Origin: Arenicola marina
Taxonomy: Eukaryota; Annelida; Polychaeta; Arenicolidae
Direction of reading: 5' to 3'
Length of the DNA: 64,000 nt
NCBI GenBank assembly: GCA_964019135.1
Contig: OZ025255.1
Span: 1,116,001 to 1,180,000, forward strand
Shown: positions 1 through 13,330 of the stretch, in pieces
Numbering within the stretch: position 1 is the first letter of the stretch
Layout of the letters: every line of letters begins with the position of its first letter
Notes under the pieces: generated by a model
The model's input: only the letters and a program-made list of their open reading frames with translations
Told to the model about the DNA's origin: nothing
Databases searched by the model: none
Position numbers and translations under genes: made by a program

Positions 1-3000
1 AATCTAGCGGTAGCGCAGGGTGTAGACTGTATCGATCACGCTCCTCTGTGTTTTCTAGTGGTAACGCAGGGTGAAGACTGTATCGATCACGCTCCTCTGT
101 GTAATCTAGCGGTAACGCAGGGTGTAGACTGTATCGATCACGCTCCTCTGTGTAATCTAGCGGTAACGCAGGGTGTAGACTGTATCGATCACGCTCCTCT
201 GTGTTTTCTAGTGGTAACGCATGTTGTAGACTGTATCGATCACGCTCCTCTGTGTAATCTAGCGGTAACTCAGGGTGTAGACTGTATCGATCTCGCTCCT
301 CTGTGTAATCTGGCGTTAACGCAGGGTGTAGACTATATCGATCACGCTCCTCTGTGTAATCTAGCGGTAACTCAGGGTGTAGACTGTATCGATCTCGCTC
401 CTCTGTGTAATCTAGCGGTAGCTCAGGGTGTAGACTGTATCGATCTCGCTCCTCTGTGTAATCTAGCGGTAGCTCAGGGTGTAGACTGTATCGATCACGC
501 TCCTCTGTGTAATCTAGCGGTAGCTCAGGGTGTAGACTGTATCGATCTCGCTCCTCTGTGTAATCTAGCGGTAACTCAGGGTGTAGACTGTATCGATCAC
601 GCTCCTCTGTGCAATCTAGCGGTAACGCAGGGTGTGGACTGTATCGATCACGCTCCTCTGTGTAATCTAGCGGTAACGCAGGGTGTCGACTGTATCGATC
701 ACGCTTCTCTGTGTAATCTTGCGGTAGCTCAGGGTGTAGACTGTATCGATCACGCTCCTCTGTGTAATCTAGCGGTAGCTCAGGGTGTAGACTGTATCGA
801 TCACGCTCCTCTGTGTAATCTAGCGGTAACGCGGGGTGTAGACTGTATCGATCACGCTCCTCTGTGTAATCTAGCGGTAGCACAGAGTGTAGACTGTATC
901 GATCACGCTCCTCTGTGTAATCTGGCGGTAGCTCAGGGTGTAGACTGTATCGATCTCGCTCCTCTGTATAATCTAGCGGTAACTCAGGGTGTAGACTTTA
1001 TCGATCACGCTCCTCTGTGTAATCTAGCGGTAACGCAGGGTGTAGACTGTATCGATCACGCTCATCTGTGTAATCCAGCGGTAACGCAGGGTGTAGACTG
1101 TATCGATCACGCTCCTCTGTGTAATCTTGCGGTAGCTCAGGGTGTAGACTGTATCGATTTCGCTCCTCTGTGTAATCTTGCGGTAGCACAGGGTGTAGAC
1201 TGTATCGATCACGCTCCTCTGTGTAATCTAGCGGTAGATCAGGATGTAGACTGTATCGATCACGCTCCTCTGTGTTTTCTAGTGGTAACGCAGGGTGTAG
1301 ACTGTATCGATCACGCTCCTCTGTGTAATCTAGCGGTAACGCAGGGTGTAGACTGTATCGATCACGCTCCTCTGTGTAATCTAGCGGTAACGCAGGGTGT
1401 AGACTGTATCGATCACGCTCCTCTGTGTTTTCTAGTGGTAACGCAGGTTGTAGACTGTATCGATCGCGCTCCTCTGTGTAATCTAGCCGTAATCAGGGTG
1501 TAGACTGTATCGATCACGCTCCTCTGTGTAATCTGGCGTTAACGCAGGGTGTAGACTATATCGATCACGCCCCTCTGTGTAATCTAGCGGTAACTCAGGG
1601 TGTAGACTGTATCGATCTCGCTCCTCTGTGTAATCTAGCGGTAGCTCAGGGTGTAGACTGTATCGATCTCGCTCCTCTGTGTAATCTAGCGGTAGCTCAG
1701 GGTGTAGACTGTATCGATCACGCTCCTCTGTGTAATCTAGCGGTAGCTCAGGGTGTAGACTGTATCGATCTCGCTCCTCTGTGTAATCTAGCGGTAGCTC
1801 AGGGTGTAGACTGTATCGATCACGCTCCTCTGTGTAATCTAGCGGTAGCTCAGGGTGTAGACTGTATCGATCTCGCTCCTCTGTGTAATCTAGCGGTAGC
1901 TCAGGGTGTAGACTATATCGATCTCGCTCCTCTGTGTAATCTAGCGGTAGCGCAGGGTGTAGATTGTATCGATCACGCTCCTCTGTGTAATCTAGCGGTA
2001 ACGCAGGGTGTAGACTGTATCGATCACGCTCCTCTGTGTAATCTAGCGGTAGCACAGGGTGTAGACTGTATCGATCTCGCTCCTCCGTGTAATCTAGCGG
2101 TAGCTCAGGGTGTAGACTGTATCGATCTCGCTCCTCTGTGTAATCTAGCGGTAGCTCAGGGTGTAGACTGTATCGATCACGCTCCTCTGTGTAATCTAGC
2201 GGTAGCTCAGGGTGTAGACTGTATCGATCATGCTCCTCTGTGTAATCTAGCGGTAGCGCAGGGTGTAGACTGTATCGATCACGCTCCTCTGTGTTTTCTA
2301 GTGGTAACGCAGGGTGTAGACTGTATCGATCACGCTCCTCTGTGTAATCTAGCGGTAACGCAGGGTGTAGACTGTATCGATCACGCTCCTCTGTGTAATC
2401 TAGCGGTAACGCAGGGTGTAGACTGTATCGATCACGCTCCTTTGTGTTTTCTAGTGGTAACGCATGTTGTAGACTGTATCGATCACGCTCCTCTGTGTAA
2501 TCTAGCGGTAACTCAGGGTGTAGACTGTATCGATCACGCTCCTCTGTGTAATCTGGCGTTAACGCAGGGTGTAGACTATATCGATCACGCTCCTCTGTGT
2601 AATCTAGCGGTAACTCAGGGTGTAGACTGTATCGATCTCGCTCCTCTGTGTAATCTAGCGGTAGCTCAGGGTGTAGACTGTAGCGATCTCGCTCCTCTGT
2701 GTAATCTAGCGGTAGCTCAGGGTGTAGACTGTATCGATCACGCTCCTCTGTGTAATCTAGCGGTAGCTCAGGATGTAGACTGTATCGATCTCGCTCCTCT
2801 GTGTAATCTAGCGGTAGCTCAGGGTGTAGACTATATCGATCTCGCTCCTCTGTGTAATCTAGCGGTAGCGCAGGGTGTAGACTGTATCGATCACGCTCCT
2901 CTGTGTAATCTAGCGGTAGCTCAGGGTGTAGACTGTATCGATCTCGCTCCTCCGTGTAATCTAGCGGTAGCTCAGGGTGTAGACTGTATCGATCACGCTC

Positions 3001-4412
3001 CTCTGTGTAATCTAGCGGTAGCTCAGGGTGTAGACTGTATCGATCTCGCTCCTCTGTGTAATCTAGCGGTAGCTCAGGGTGTAGACTGTATCGATCACGC
3101 TCCTCTGTGTAATCTAGCGGTAGCTCAGGATGTAGACTGTATCGATCTCGCTCCTCTGTGTAATCTAGCGGTAGCTCAGGGTGTAGACTATATCGATCTC
3201 GCTCCTCTGTGTAATCTAGCGGTAGCGCAGGGTGTAGACTGTATCGATCACGCTCCTCTGTGTAATCTAGCGGTAGCTCAGGGTGTAGACTGTATCGATC
3301 TCGCTCCTCCGTGTAATCTAGCGGTAGCTCAGGGTGTAGACTGTATCGATCACGCTCCTCTGTGTAATCTAGCGGTAGCTCAGGGTGTAGACTGTATCGA
3401 TCTCGCTCCTCTGTGTAATCTAGCGGTAGCTCAGGGTGTAGACTATATCGATCTCGCTCCTCTGTGTAATCTAGCGGTAGCGCAGGGTGTAGACTGTATC
3501 GATCACGCTCCTCTGTGTAATCTAGCGGTAGCTCAGGGTGTAGACTGTATCGATCTCGCTCCTCTGTGTAATCTAGCGGTAGCGCAGGGTGTAGACTGTA
3601 TCGATCACGCTCCTCTGTGTAATCTTGCGGTAGCTCAGGGTGTAGACTGTACCGATTACGCTCCTCTGTGTAATCTAGCGGTAACGCAGGGTGTAGACTG
3701 TATCGATCGCGCTCCTCTGTGTAATCTAGAGGTAACGCAGGTGTAGACTGTATCGATCACGCTCCTCTGTGTAATCTAGCGGTAGCTCAGGGTGTAGACT
3801 GTATCGATCACGCTCCTCTGTGTAATCTAGCGGTAACGCAGGGTGTAGACTGTACCGATCACGCTCCTATGTGTAATCTAGCGGTAGCACAGGGTGTAGA
3901 CTGTATCGATCACGCTCCTCTGTGTAATCTAACGGTAACTCAGGGTGTAGACTGTATCGATCTCGCTCCTCTGTGTAATCTAGCGGTAGCTCAGGGTGTC
4001 GACTGTATCGATCTCGCTCCTCTGTGTAATCTAGCGGTAGCGCAGGGTGTAGACTGTATCGATCACGCTCCTCTGTGTAATCTAGCGGTAGCTCAGGGTG
4101 TAGACTGTATCGATCTCGCTCCTTTGTGTAATCTAGCGGTAACTCAGGGTGTAGACTGTATCGATCTCGCTCCTCTGTGTAATCTAGCGGTAGCGCAGGG
4201 TGTAGACTGTATCGATCACGCTCCTCTGTGTAATCTGGCGGTAACGCAGGGTGTAGACTGTATCGATCACGCTCCTCTGTGTAATCTAGCGGTAGCACAG
4301 GGTGTAGACTGTATCGATCTCGCTCCTCTATGTAATCGAGCGGTAGCTCAGGTTGTAGACTGTATCGATCACGCTCCTCTGTGTAATCTGGCGGTAGCTC
4401 AGGGTGTAGACT

Positions 4413-7400
4413 TTATCGATCACGCTCCTCTGTGTAATCTAGCGGTAGCTCAGGGTGTAGACTGTATCGATCTCGCTCCTCTGTGTAATCTAGCGGTAGC
4501 GCAGGGTGTAGACTGTATCGATCACGCTCCTCTGTGTAATCTAGCGGTAGCACAGGGTGTAGACTGTATCGATCACGCTCCTCTGTGTAATCTAGCGGTA
4601 GCACAGGGTGTAGACTGTATCGATCTCGCTCCTCTGTGTAATCTAGCGGTAGCGCAGGGCGTAGACTGTATCGATCACGCTCCTCTGTGTAACCTAGCGG
4701 TAGCACAGGGTGTAGACTGTATCGATCTCGCTCCTCCGTGTAATCTAGCGGTAGCTCAGGGTGTAGACTGTATCGATCACGCTCCTCTGTGTAATCTAGA
4801 GGTATCGCAGGGTGTAGACTGTTTCGATCACGCTCCTCTGTGTAATCTGGCGGTAGCTCAGGGTGTAGACTGTATCGATCACGCTCCTCTGTGTAATCTA
4901 GCGGTAGCTCAGGGTGTAGACTGTGTCGATCACGCTCCTCTGTGTAATCTAGCGGTAACTCAGGGTGTAGACTGTATCGATCTCGCTCCTCTGTGTAATC
5001 TAGCGGTAACTCAAGGTGTAGACTGTATCGATCACGCTCCTCTGTGTAATCTAGCGGTAACGCAGGGTGTAGACTATATCGATCACGCTCCTCTGTGTAA
5101 TCTTGCGGTAGCTCAGGGTGTAGACTTTATCGATCTCGCTCCTCTGTGTAATCTAGCGGTAGCTCAGGGTGTAGACTGTATCGATCACGCTCCTCTGTGT
5201 AATCTAGCGGTAGCTCAGGGTGTAGACTGTATCGATCACGCTCCTCTGTGTAATCTAGCGGTAGCTCAGGGTGTAGACTATATCGATCACGCTCCTCTGT
5301 GTAATCTAGCGGTAGCTCAGGGTGTAGACTGTATCGATCTCGCTCCTCTGTGTAATCTAGCGGTAGCACAGGGTGTAGACTGTATCGATCACGCTCCTCT
5401 GTGTAATCTAACGGTAACTCAGGGTGTAGACTTTATCGATCACGCTCCTCTGTGTAATCTAGCGGTAGCTCAGGGTGTAGACTGTATCGATCTCGCTCCT
5501 CTGTGTAATCTAGCGGTAGCGCAGGGTGTAGACTGTATCGATCACGCTCCTCTGTGTAATCTAGCGGTAGCACAGGGTGTAGACTGTATCGATCTCGCTC
5601 CTCTGTGTAATCTAGCGGTAGCGCAGGGTGTAGACTGTATCGATCACGCTCCTCTGTGTAACCTAGCGGTAGCACAGGGTGTAGACTGTATCGATCTCGC
5701 TCCTCCGTGTAATCTAGCGGTAGCTCAGGGTGTAGACTGTATCGATCACGCTCCTCTGTGTAATCTAGCGGTAGCTCAGGGTGTAGACTGTGTCGATCAC
5801 GCTCCTCTGTGTAATCTAGCGGTAACTCAGGGTGTAGACTGTATCGATCTCGCTCCTCTGTGTAATCTAGCGGTAACTCAGGGTGTAGACTGTATCGATC
5901 ACGCTCCTCTGTGTAATCTAGCGGTAACGCAAGGTGTAGACTATATCGATCACGCTCCTCTGTGTAATCTTGCGGTAGCTCAGGGTGTAGACTTTATCGA
6001 TCTCGCTCCTCTGTGTAATCTAGCGGTAGCTCAGGGTGTAGACTGTATCGATCACGCTCCTCTGTGTAATCTAGCGGTAGCTCAGGGTGTAGACTGTATC
6101 GATCACGCTCCTCTGTGTAATCTAGCGGTAGCGCAGGGTGTAGACTGTATCGATCACGCTCCTCTGTGTAATCTAGCGGTAGCACAGGGTGTAGACTGTA
6201 TCGATCACGCTCCTCTGTGTAATCTAGCGGTAACGCAGGGTGTAGACTGTATCGATCTCGCTCCTCTGTGTAATCTGGCGGTAGATCAGGGTGTAGACTG
6301 TATCGATCACGCTCCTCTGTGTAATCTAGCGGTAGCTCAGGGTGTAGACTTTATCGATCACGCTCCTCTGTGTAATCTAGCGGTAGCTCAGGGTGTAGAC
6401 TGTATCGATCTCGCTCCTCTGTGTAATCTAGCGGTAGCGCAGGGTGTAGACTGTATCGATCACGCTCCTCTGTGTAATCTAGCGGTAGCACAGGGTGTAG
6501 ACTGTATCGATCACGCTCCTCTGTGTAATCTAGCGGTAGCACAGGGTGTAGACTGTATCGATCTCGCTCCTCTGTGTAATCTAGCGGTAGCGCAGGGTGT
6601 AGACTGTATCGATCACGCTCCTCTGTGTAACCTAGCGGTAGCACAGGGTGTAGACTGTATCGATCTCGCTCCTCCGTGTAATCTAGCGGTAGCTCAGGGT
6701 GTAGACTGTATCGATCACGCTCCTCTGTGTAATCTAGAGGTATCGCAGGGTGTAGACTGTTTCGATCACGCTCCTCTGTGTAATCTGGCGGTAGCTCAGG
6801 GTGTAGACTGTATCGATCACGCTCCTCTGTGTAATCTAGCGGTAGCTCAGGGTGTAGACTGTGTCGATCACGCTCCTCTGTGTAATCTAGCGGTAACTCA
6901 GGGTGTAGACTGTATCGATCTCGCTCCTCTGTGTAATCTAGCGGTAACTCAGGGTGTAGACTGTATCGATCACGCTCCTCTGTGTAATCTAGCGGTAACG
7001 CAGGGTGTAGACTATATCGATCACGCTCCTCTGTGTAATCTTGCGGTAGCTCAGGGTGTAGACTTTATCGATCTCGCTCCTCTGTGTAATCTAGCGGTAG
7101 CTCAGGGTGTAGACTGTATCGATCACGCTCCTCTGTGTAATCTAGCGGTAGCTCAGGGTGTAGACTGTATCGATCACGCTCCTCTGTGTAATCTAGCGGT
7201 AGCTCAGGGTGTAGACTATATCGATCACGCTCCTCTGTGTAATCTAGCGGTAGCTCAGGGTGTAGACTGTATCGATCTCGCTCCTCTGTGTAATCTAGCG
7301 GTAGCACAGGGTGTAGACTGTATCGATCACGCTCCTCTGTGTAATCTAACGGTAACTCAGGGTGTAGACTTTATCGATCACGCTCCTCTGTGTAATCTAG

Positions 7401-10400
7401 CGGTAGCTCAGGGTGTAGACTGTATCGATCTCGCTCCTCTGTGTAATCTAGCGGTAGCGCAGGGTGTAGACTGTATCGATCACGCTCCTCTGTGTAATCT
7501 AGCGGTAGCACAGGGTGTAGACTGTATCGATCTCGCTCCTCTGTGTAATCTAGCGGTAGCGCAGGGTGTAGACTGTATCGATCACGCTCCTCTGTGTAAC
7601 CTAGCGGTAGCACAGGGTGTAGACTGTATCGATCTCGCTCCTCCGTGTAATCTAGCGGTAGCTCAGGGTGTAGACTGTATCGATCACGCTCCTCTGTGTA
7701 ATCTAGCGGTAGCTCAGGGTGTAGACTGTGTCGATCACGCTCCTCTGTGTAATCTAGCGGTAACTCAGGGTGTAGACTGTATCGATCTCGCTCCTCTGTG
7801 TAATCTAGCGGTAACTCAGGGTGTAGACTGTATCGATCACGCTCCTCTGTGTAATCTAGCGGTAACGCAAGGTGTAGACTATATCGATCACGCTCCTCTG
7901 TGTAATCTTGCGGTAGCTCAGGGTGTAGACTTTATCGATCTCGCTCCTCTGTGTAATCTAGCGGTAGCTCAGGGTGTAGACTGTATCGATCACGCTCCTC
8001 TGTGTAATCTAGCGGTAGCTCAGGGTGTAGACTGTATCGATCACGCTCCTCTGTGTAATCTAGCGGTAGCGCAGGGTGTAGACTGTATCGATCACGCTCC
8101 TCTGTGTAATCTAGCGGTAGCACAGGGTGTAGACTGTATCGATCACGCTCCTCTGTGTAATCTAGCGGTAACGCAGGGTGTAGACTGTATCGATCTCGCT
8201 CCTCTGTGTAATCTGGCGGTAGATCAGGGTGTAGACTGTATCGATCACGCTCCTCTGTGTAATCTAGCGGTAGCTCAGGGTGTAGACTTTATCGATCACG
8301 CTCCTCTGTGTAATCTAGCGGTAGCTCAGGGTGTAGACTGTATCGATCTCGCTCCTCTGTGTAATCTAGCGGTAGCGCAGGGTGTAGACTGTATCGATCA
8401 CGCTCCTCTGTGTAATCTAGCGGTAGCACAGGGTGTAGACTGTATCGATCACGCTCCTCTGTGTAATCTAGCGGTAGCACAGGGTGTAGACTGTATCGAT
8501 CTCGCTCCTCTGTGTAATCTAGCGGTAGCGCAGGGTGTAGACTGTATCGATCACGCTCCTCTGTGTAACCTAGCGGTAGCACAGGGTGTAGACTGTATCG
8601 ATCTCGCTCCTCCGTGTAATCTAGCGGTAGCTCAGGGTGTAGACTGTATCGATCACGCTCCTCTGTGTAATCTAGAGGTATCGCAGGGTGTAGACTGTAT
8701 CGATCACGCTCCTCTGTGTAATCTGGCGGTAGCTCAGGGTGTAGACTGTATCGATCACGCTCCTCTGTGTAATCTAGCGGTAGCTCAGGGTGTAGACTGT
8801 GTCGATCACGCTCCTCTGTGTAATCTAGCGGTAACTCAGGGTGTAGACTGTATCGATCTCGCTCCTCTGTGTAATCTAGCGGTAACTCAGGGTGTAGACT
8901 GTATCGATCACGCTCCTCTGTGTAATCTAGCGGTAACGCAGGGTGTAGACTATATCGATCACGCTCCTCTGTGTAATCTTGCGGTAGCTCAGGGTGTAGA
9001 CTTTATCGATCTCGCTCCTCTGTGTAATCTAGCGGTAGCTCAGGGTGTAGACTGTATCGATCACGCTCCTCTGTGTAATCTAGCGGTAGCTCAGGGTGTA
9101 GACTGTATCGATCACGCTCTTCTGTGTAATCTAGCGGTAGCTCAGGGTGTAGACTATATCGATCACGCTCCTCTGTGTAATCTAGCGGTAGCTCAGGGTG
9201 TAGACTGTATCGATCTCGCTCCTCTGTGTAATCTAGCGGTAGCACAGGGTGTAGTCTGTATCGATCACGCTCCTCTGTGTAATCTAACGGTAACGCAGGG
9301 TGTAGACTTTATCGATCAGGCTCCTCTGTGTAATCTAGCGGTAGCTCAGGGTGTAGACTGTATCGATGTCGCTCCTCTGTGTAATCTAGCGGTAGCGCAG
9401 GGTGCAGACTGTATCGATCACGCTCCTCTGTGTAATCTAGCGGTAGCACAGGGTGTAGACTGTATCGATCTCGCTCCTCTGTGTAATCTATCGGTAGCGC
9501 AGGGTGTAGACTGTATCGATCTCGCTCCTCTGTGTAATCTAGCGGTAGCTCAGGGTGTAGACTGTATCGATCTCGCTCCTCTGTGTAATCTAGCGGTAGC
9601 GCAGGGTGTAGACTGTATCGATCACGCTCCTCTGTGTAATCTAGCGGTAGCTCAGGGTGTAGACTGTATCGATCTCGCTCCTTTGTGTAATCTAGCGGTA
9701 ACTCAGGGTGTAGACTGTATCGATCTCGCTCCTCTGTGTAATCTAGCGGTAGCGCAGGGTGTAGACTGTATCGATCACGCTCCTCTGTGTAATCTGGCGG
9801 TAACGCAGGGTGTAGACTGTATCGATCACGCTCCTCTGTGTAATCTAGCGGTAGCACAGGGTGTAGACTGTATCGATCTCGCTCCTCTATGTAATCGAGC
9901 GGTAGCTCAGGTTGTAGACTGTATCGATCACGCTCCTCTGTGTAATCTGGCGGTAGCTCAGGGTGTAGACTTTATCGATCACGCTCCTCTGTGTAATCTA
10001 GCGGTAGCTCAGGGTGTAGACTGTATCGATCTCGCTCCTCTGTGTAATCTAGCGGTAGCGCAGGGTGTAGACTGTATCGATCACGCTCCTCTGTGTAATC
10101 TAGCGGTAGCACAGGGTGTAGACTGTATCGATCACGCTCCTCTGTGTAATCTAGCGGTAACGCAGGGTGTAGACTATATCGATCACGCTCCTCTGTGTAA
10201 TCTTGCGGTAGCTCAGGGTGTAGACTTTATCGATCTCGCTCCTCTGTGTAATCTAGCGGTAGCTCAGGGTGTAGACTGTATCGATCACGCTCCTCTGTGT
10301 AATCTAGCGGTAGCTCAGGGTGTAGACTGTATCGATCACGCTCCTCTGTGTAATCTAGCGGTAGCTCAGGGTGTAGACTATATCGATCACGCTCCTCTGT

Positions 10401-13330
10401 GTAATCTAGCGGTAGCTCAGGGTGTAGACTGTATCGATCTCGCTCCTCTGTGTAATCTAGCGGTAGCACAGGGTGTAGACTGTATCGATCACGCTCCTCT
10501 GTGTAATCTAACGGTAACTCAGGGTGTAGACTTTATCGATCACGCTCCTCTGTGTAATCTAGCGGTAGCTCAGGGTGTAGACTGTATCGATCTCGCTCCT
10601 CTGTGTAATCTAGCGGTAGCGCAGGGTGTAGACTGTATCGATCACGCTCCTCTGTGTAATCTAGCGGTAGCACAGGGTGTAGACTGTATCGATCTCGCTC
10701 CTCTGTGTAATCTAGCGGTAGCGCAGGGTGTAGACTGTATCGATCACGCTCCTCTGTGTAACCTAGCGGTAGCACAGGGTGTAGACTGTATCGATCTCGC
10801 TCCTCCGTGTAATCTAGCGGTAGCTCAGGGTGTAGACTGTATCGATCACGCTCCTCTGTGTAATCTAGCGGTAGCTCAGGGTGTAGACTGTGTCGATCAC
10901 GCTCCTCTGTGTAATCTAGCGGTAACTCAGGGTGTAGACTGTATCGATCTCGCTCCTCTGTGTAATCTAGCGGTAACTCAGGGTGTAGACTGTATCGATC
11001 ACGCTCCTCTGTGTAATCTAGCGGTAACGCAAGGTGTAGACTATATCGATCACGCTCCTCTGTGTAATCTTGCGGTAGCTCAGGGTGTAGACTTTATCGA
11101 TCTCGCTCCTCTGTGTAATCTAGCGGTAGCTCAGGGTGTAGACTGTATCGATCACGCTCCTCTGTGTAATCTAGCTGTAGCTCAGGGTGTAGACTTTATC
11201 GATCACGCTCCTCTGTGTAATCTAGCGGTAGCGCAGGGTGTAGACTGTATCGATCACGCTCCTCTGTGTAATCTAGCGGTAGCACAGGGTGTAGACTGTA
11301 TCGATCACGCTCCTCTGTGTAATCTAGCGGTAACGCAGGGTGTAGACTGTATCGATCTCGCTCCTCTGTGTAATCTGGCGGTAGATCAGGGTGTAGACTG
11401 TATCGATCACGCTCCTCTGTGTAATCTAGCGGTAGCTCAGGGTGTAGACTTTATCGATCACGCTCCTCTGTGTAATCTAGCGGTAGCTCAGGGTGTAGAC
11501 TGTATCGATCTCGCTCCTCTGTGTAATCTAGCGGTAGCGCAGGGTGTAGACTGTATCGATCACGCTCCTCTGTGTAATCTAGCGGTAGCACAGGGTGTAG
11601 ACTGTATCGATCACGCTCCTCTGTGTAATCTAGCGGTAGCACAGGGTGTAGACTGTATCGATCTCGCTCCTCTGTGTAATCTAGCGGTAGCGCAGGGTGT
11701 AGACTGTATCGATCACGCTCCTCTGTGTAACCTAGCGGTAGCACAGGGTGTAGACTGTATCGATCTCGCTCCTCCGTGTAATCTAGCGGTAGCTCAGGGT
11801 GTAGACTGTATCGATCACGCTCCTCTGTGTAATCTAGAGGTATCGCAGGGTGTAGACTGTATCGATCACGCTCCTCTGTGTAATCTGGCGGTAGCTCAGG
11901 GTGTAGACTGTATCGATCACGCTCCTCTGTGTAATCTAGCGGTAGCTCAGGGTGTAGACTGTGTCGATCACGCTCCTCTGTGTAATCTAGCGGTAACTCA
12001 GGGTGTAGACTGTATCGATCTCGCTCCTCTGTGTAATCTAGCGGTAACTCAGGGTGTAGACTGTATCGATCACGCTCCTCTGTGTAATCTAGCGGTAACG
12101 CAGGGTGTAGACTATATCGATCACGCTCCTCTGTGTAATCTTGCGGTAGCTCAGGGTGTAGACTTTATCGATCTCGCTCCTCTGTGTAATCTAGCGGTAG
12201 CTCAGGGTGTAGACTGTATCGATCACGCTCCTCTGTGTAATCTAGCGGTAGCTCAGGGTGTAGACTGTATCGATCACGCTCTTCTGTGTAATCTAGCGGT
12301 AGCTCAGGGTGTAGACTATATCGATCACGCTCCTCTGTGTAATCTAGCGGTAGCTCAGGGTGTAGACTGTATCGATCTCGCTCCTCTGTGTAATCTAGCG
12401 GTAGCACAGGGTGTAGACTGTATCGATCACGCTCCTCTGTGTAATCTAACGGTAACGCAGGGTGTAGACTTTATCGATCAGGCTCCTCTGTGTAATCTAG
12501 CGGTAGCTCAGGGTGTAGACTGTATCGATCTCGCTCCTCTGTGTAATCTAGCGGTAGCGCAGGGTGCAGACTGTATCGATCACGCTCCTCTGTGTAATCT
12601 AGCGGTAGCACAGGGTGTAGACTGTATCGATCTCGCTCCTCTGTGTAATCTAGCGGTAGCGCAGGGTGTAGACTGTATCGATCACGCTCCTCTGTGTAAC
12701 CTAGCGGTAGCACAGGGTGTAGACTGTATCGATCTCGCTCCTCCGTGTAATCTAGCGGTAGCTCAGGGTGTAGACTGTATCGATCACGCTCCTCTGTGTA
12801 ATCTAGCGGTAGCTCAGGGTGTAGACTGTGTCGATCACGCTCCTCTGTGTAATCTAGCGGTAACTCAGGGTGTAGACTGTATCGATCTCGCTCCTCTGTG
12901 TAATCTAGCGGTAACTCAGGGTGTAGACTGTATCGATCACGCTCCTCTGTGTAATCTAGCGGTTACGCAGGGTGTAGACTATATCGATCACGCTCCTCTG
13001 TGTAATCTTGCGGTGGCTCAGGGTGTAGACTTTATCGATCTCGCTCCTCTGTGTAATCTAGCGGTAGCTCAGGGTGTAGACTGTATCGATCACGCTCCTC
13101 TGTGTAATCTAGCGGTAGCTCAGGGTGTAGACTGTATCGATCACGCTCCTCTGTGTAATCTAGCGGTAGCTCAGGGTGTAGACTATATCGATCACGCTCC
13201 TCTGTGTAATCTAGCGGTAGCTCAGGGTGTAGACTGTATCGATCTCGCTCCTCTGTGTAATCTAGCGGTAGCACAGGGTGTAGACTGTATCGATCACGCT
13301 CCTCTGTGTAATCTAACGGTAACTCAGGGT
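4413..13330. repeat. 19-mer/38-mer higher-order repeat within the 51-bp array
   Basis: Rare unit variants recur at fixed spacing. The variant GTAACCTAGCGG sits at 4691, 5660, 6629, 7598, 8567, 10760, 11729 and 12698, that is every 969 bp (19 units), apart from one gap of 2193 bp (43 units). Two alternating 19-unit types can be told apart. One type carries a TAGAGGTATCGCAGG unit (near 4798, 6736, 8674, 11836) and the other lacks it, giving a 1938-bp dimer. The copies look nearly identical over long stretches, which implies recent amplification of whole blocks and not of single units. Confidence 0.9.
9530..10150. repeat. Displaced block copied from about 3970-4590
   Basis: The regular higher-order pattern breaks after about 9490 and resumes by about 10151. 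The intervening block matches 3970-4590 at an offset of 5559 bp (109 units). It shares unusual variants such as CTCCTCTATGTAATCGAGCG followed by GGTAGCTCAGGTTGTAG, and a TTTGTGTAATCTAGCGG unit. The break adds 24 units (1224 bp) relative to a plain 19-unit step. It is best read as a block insertion or unequal exchange between distant parts of the same array. Confidence 0.75.
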
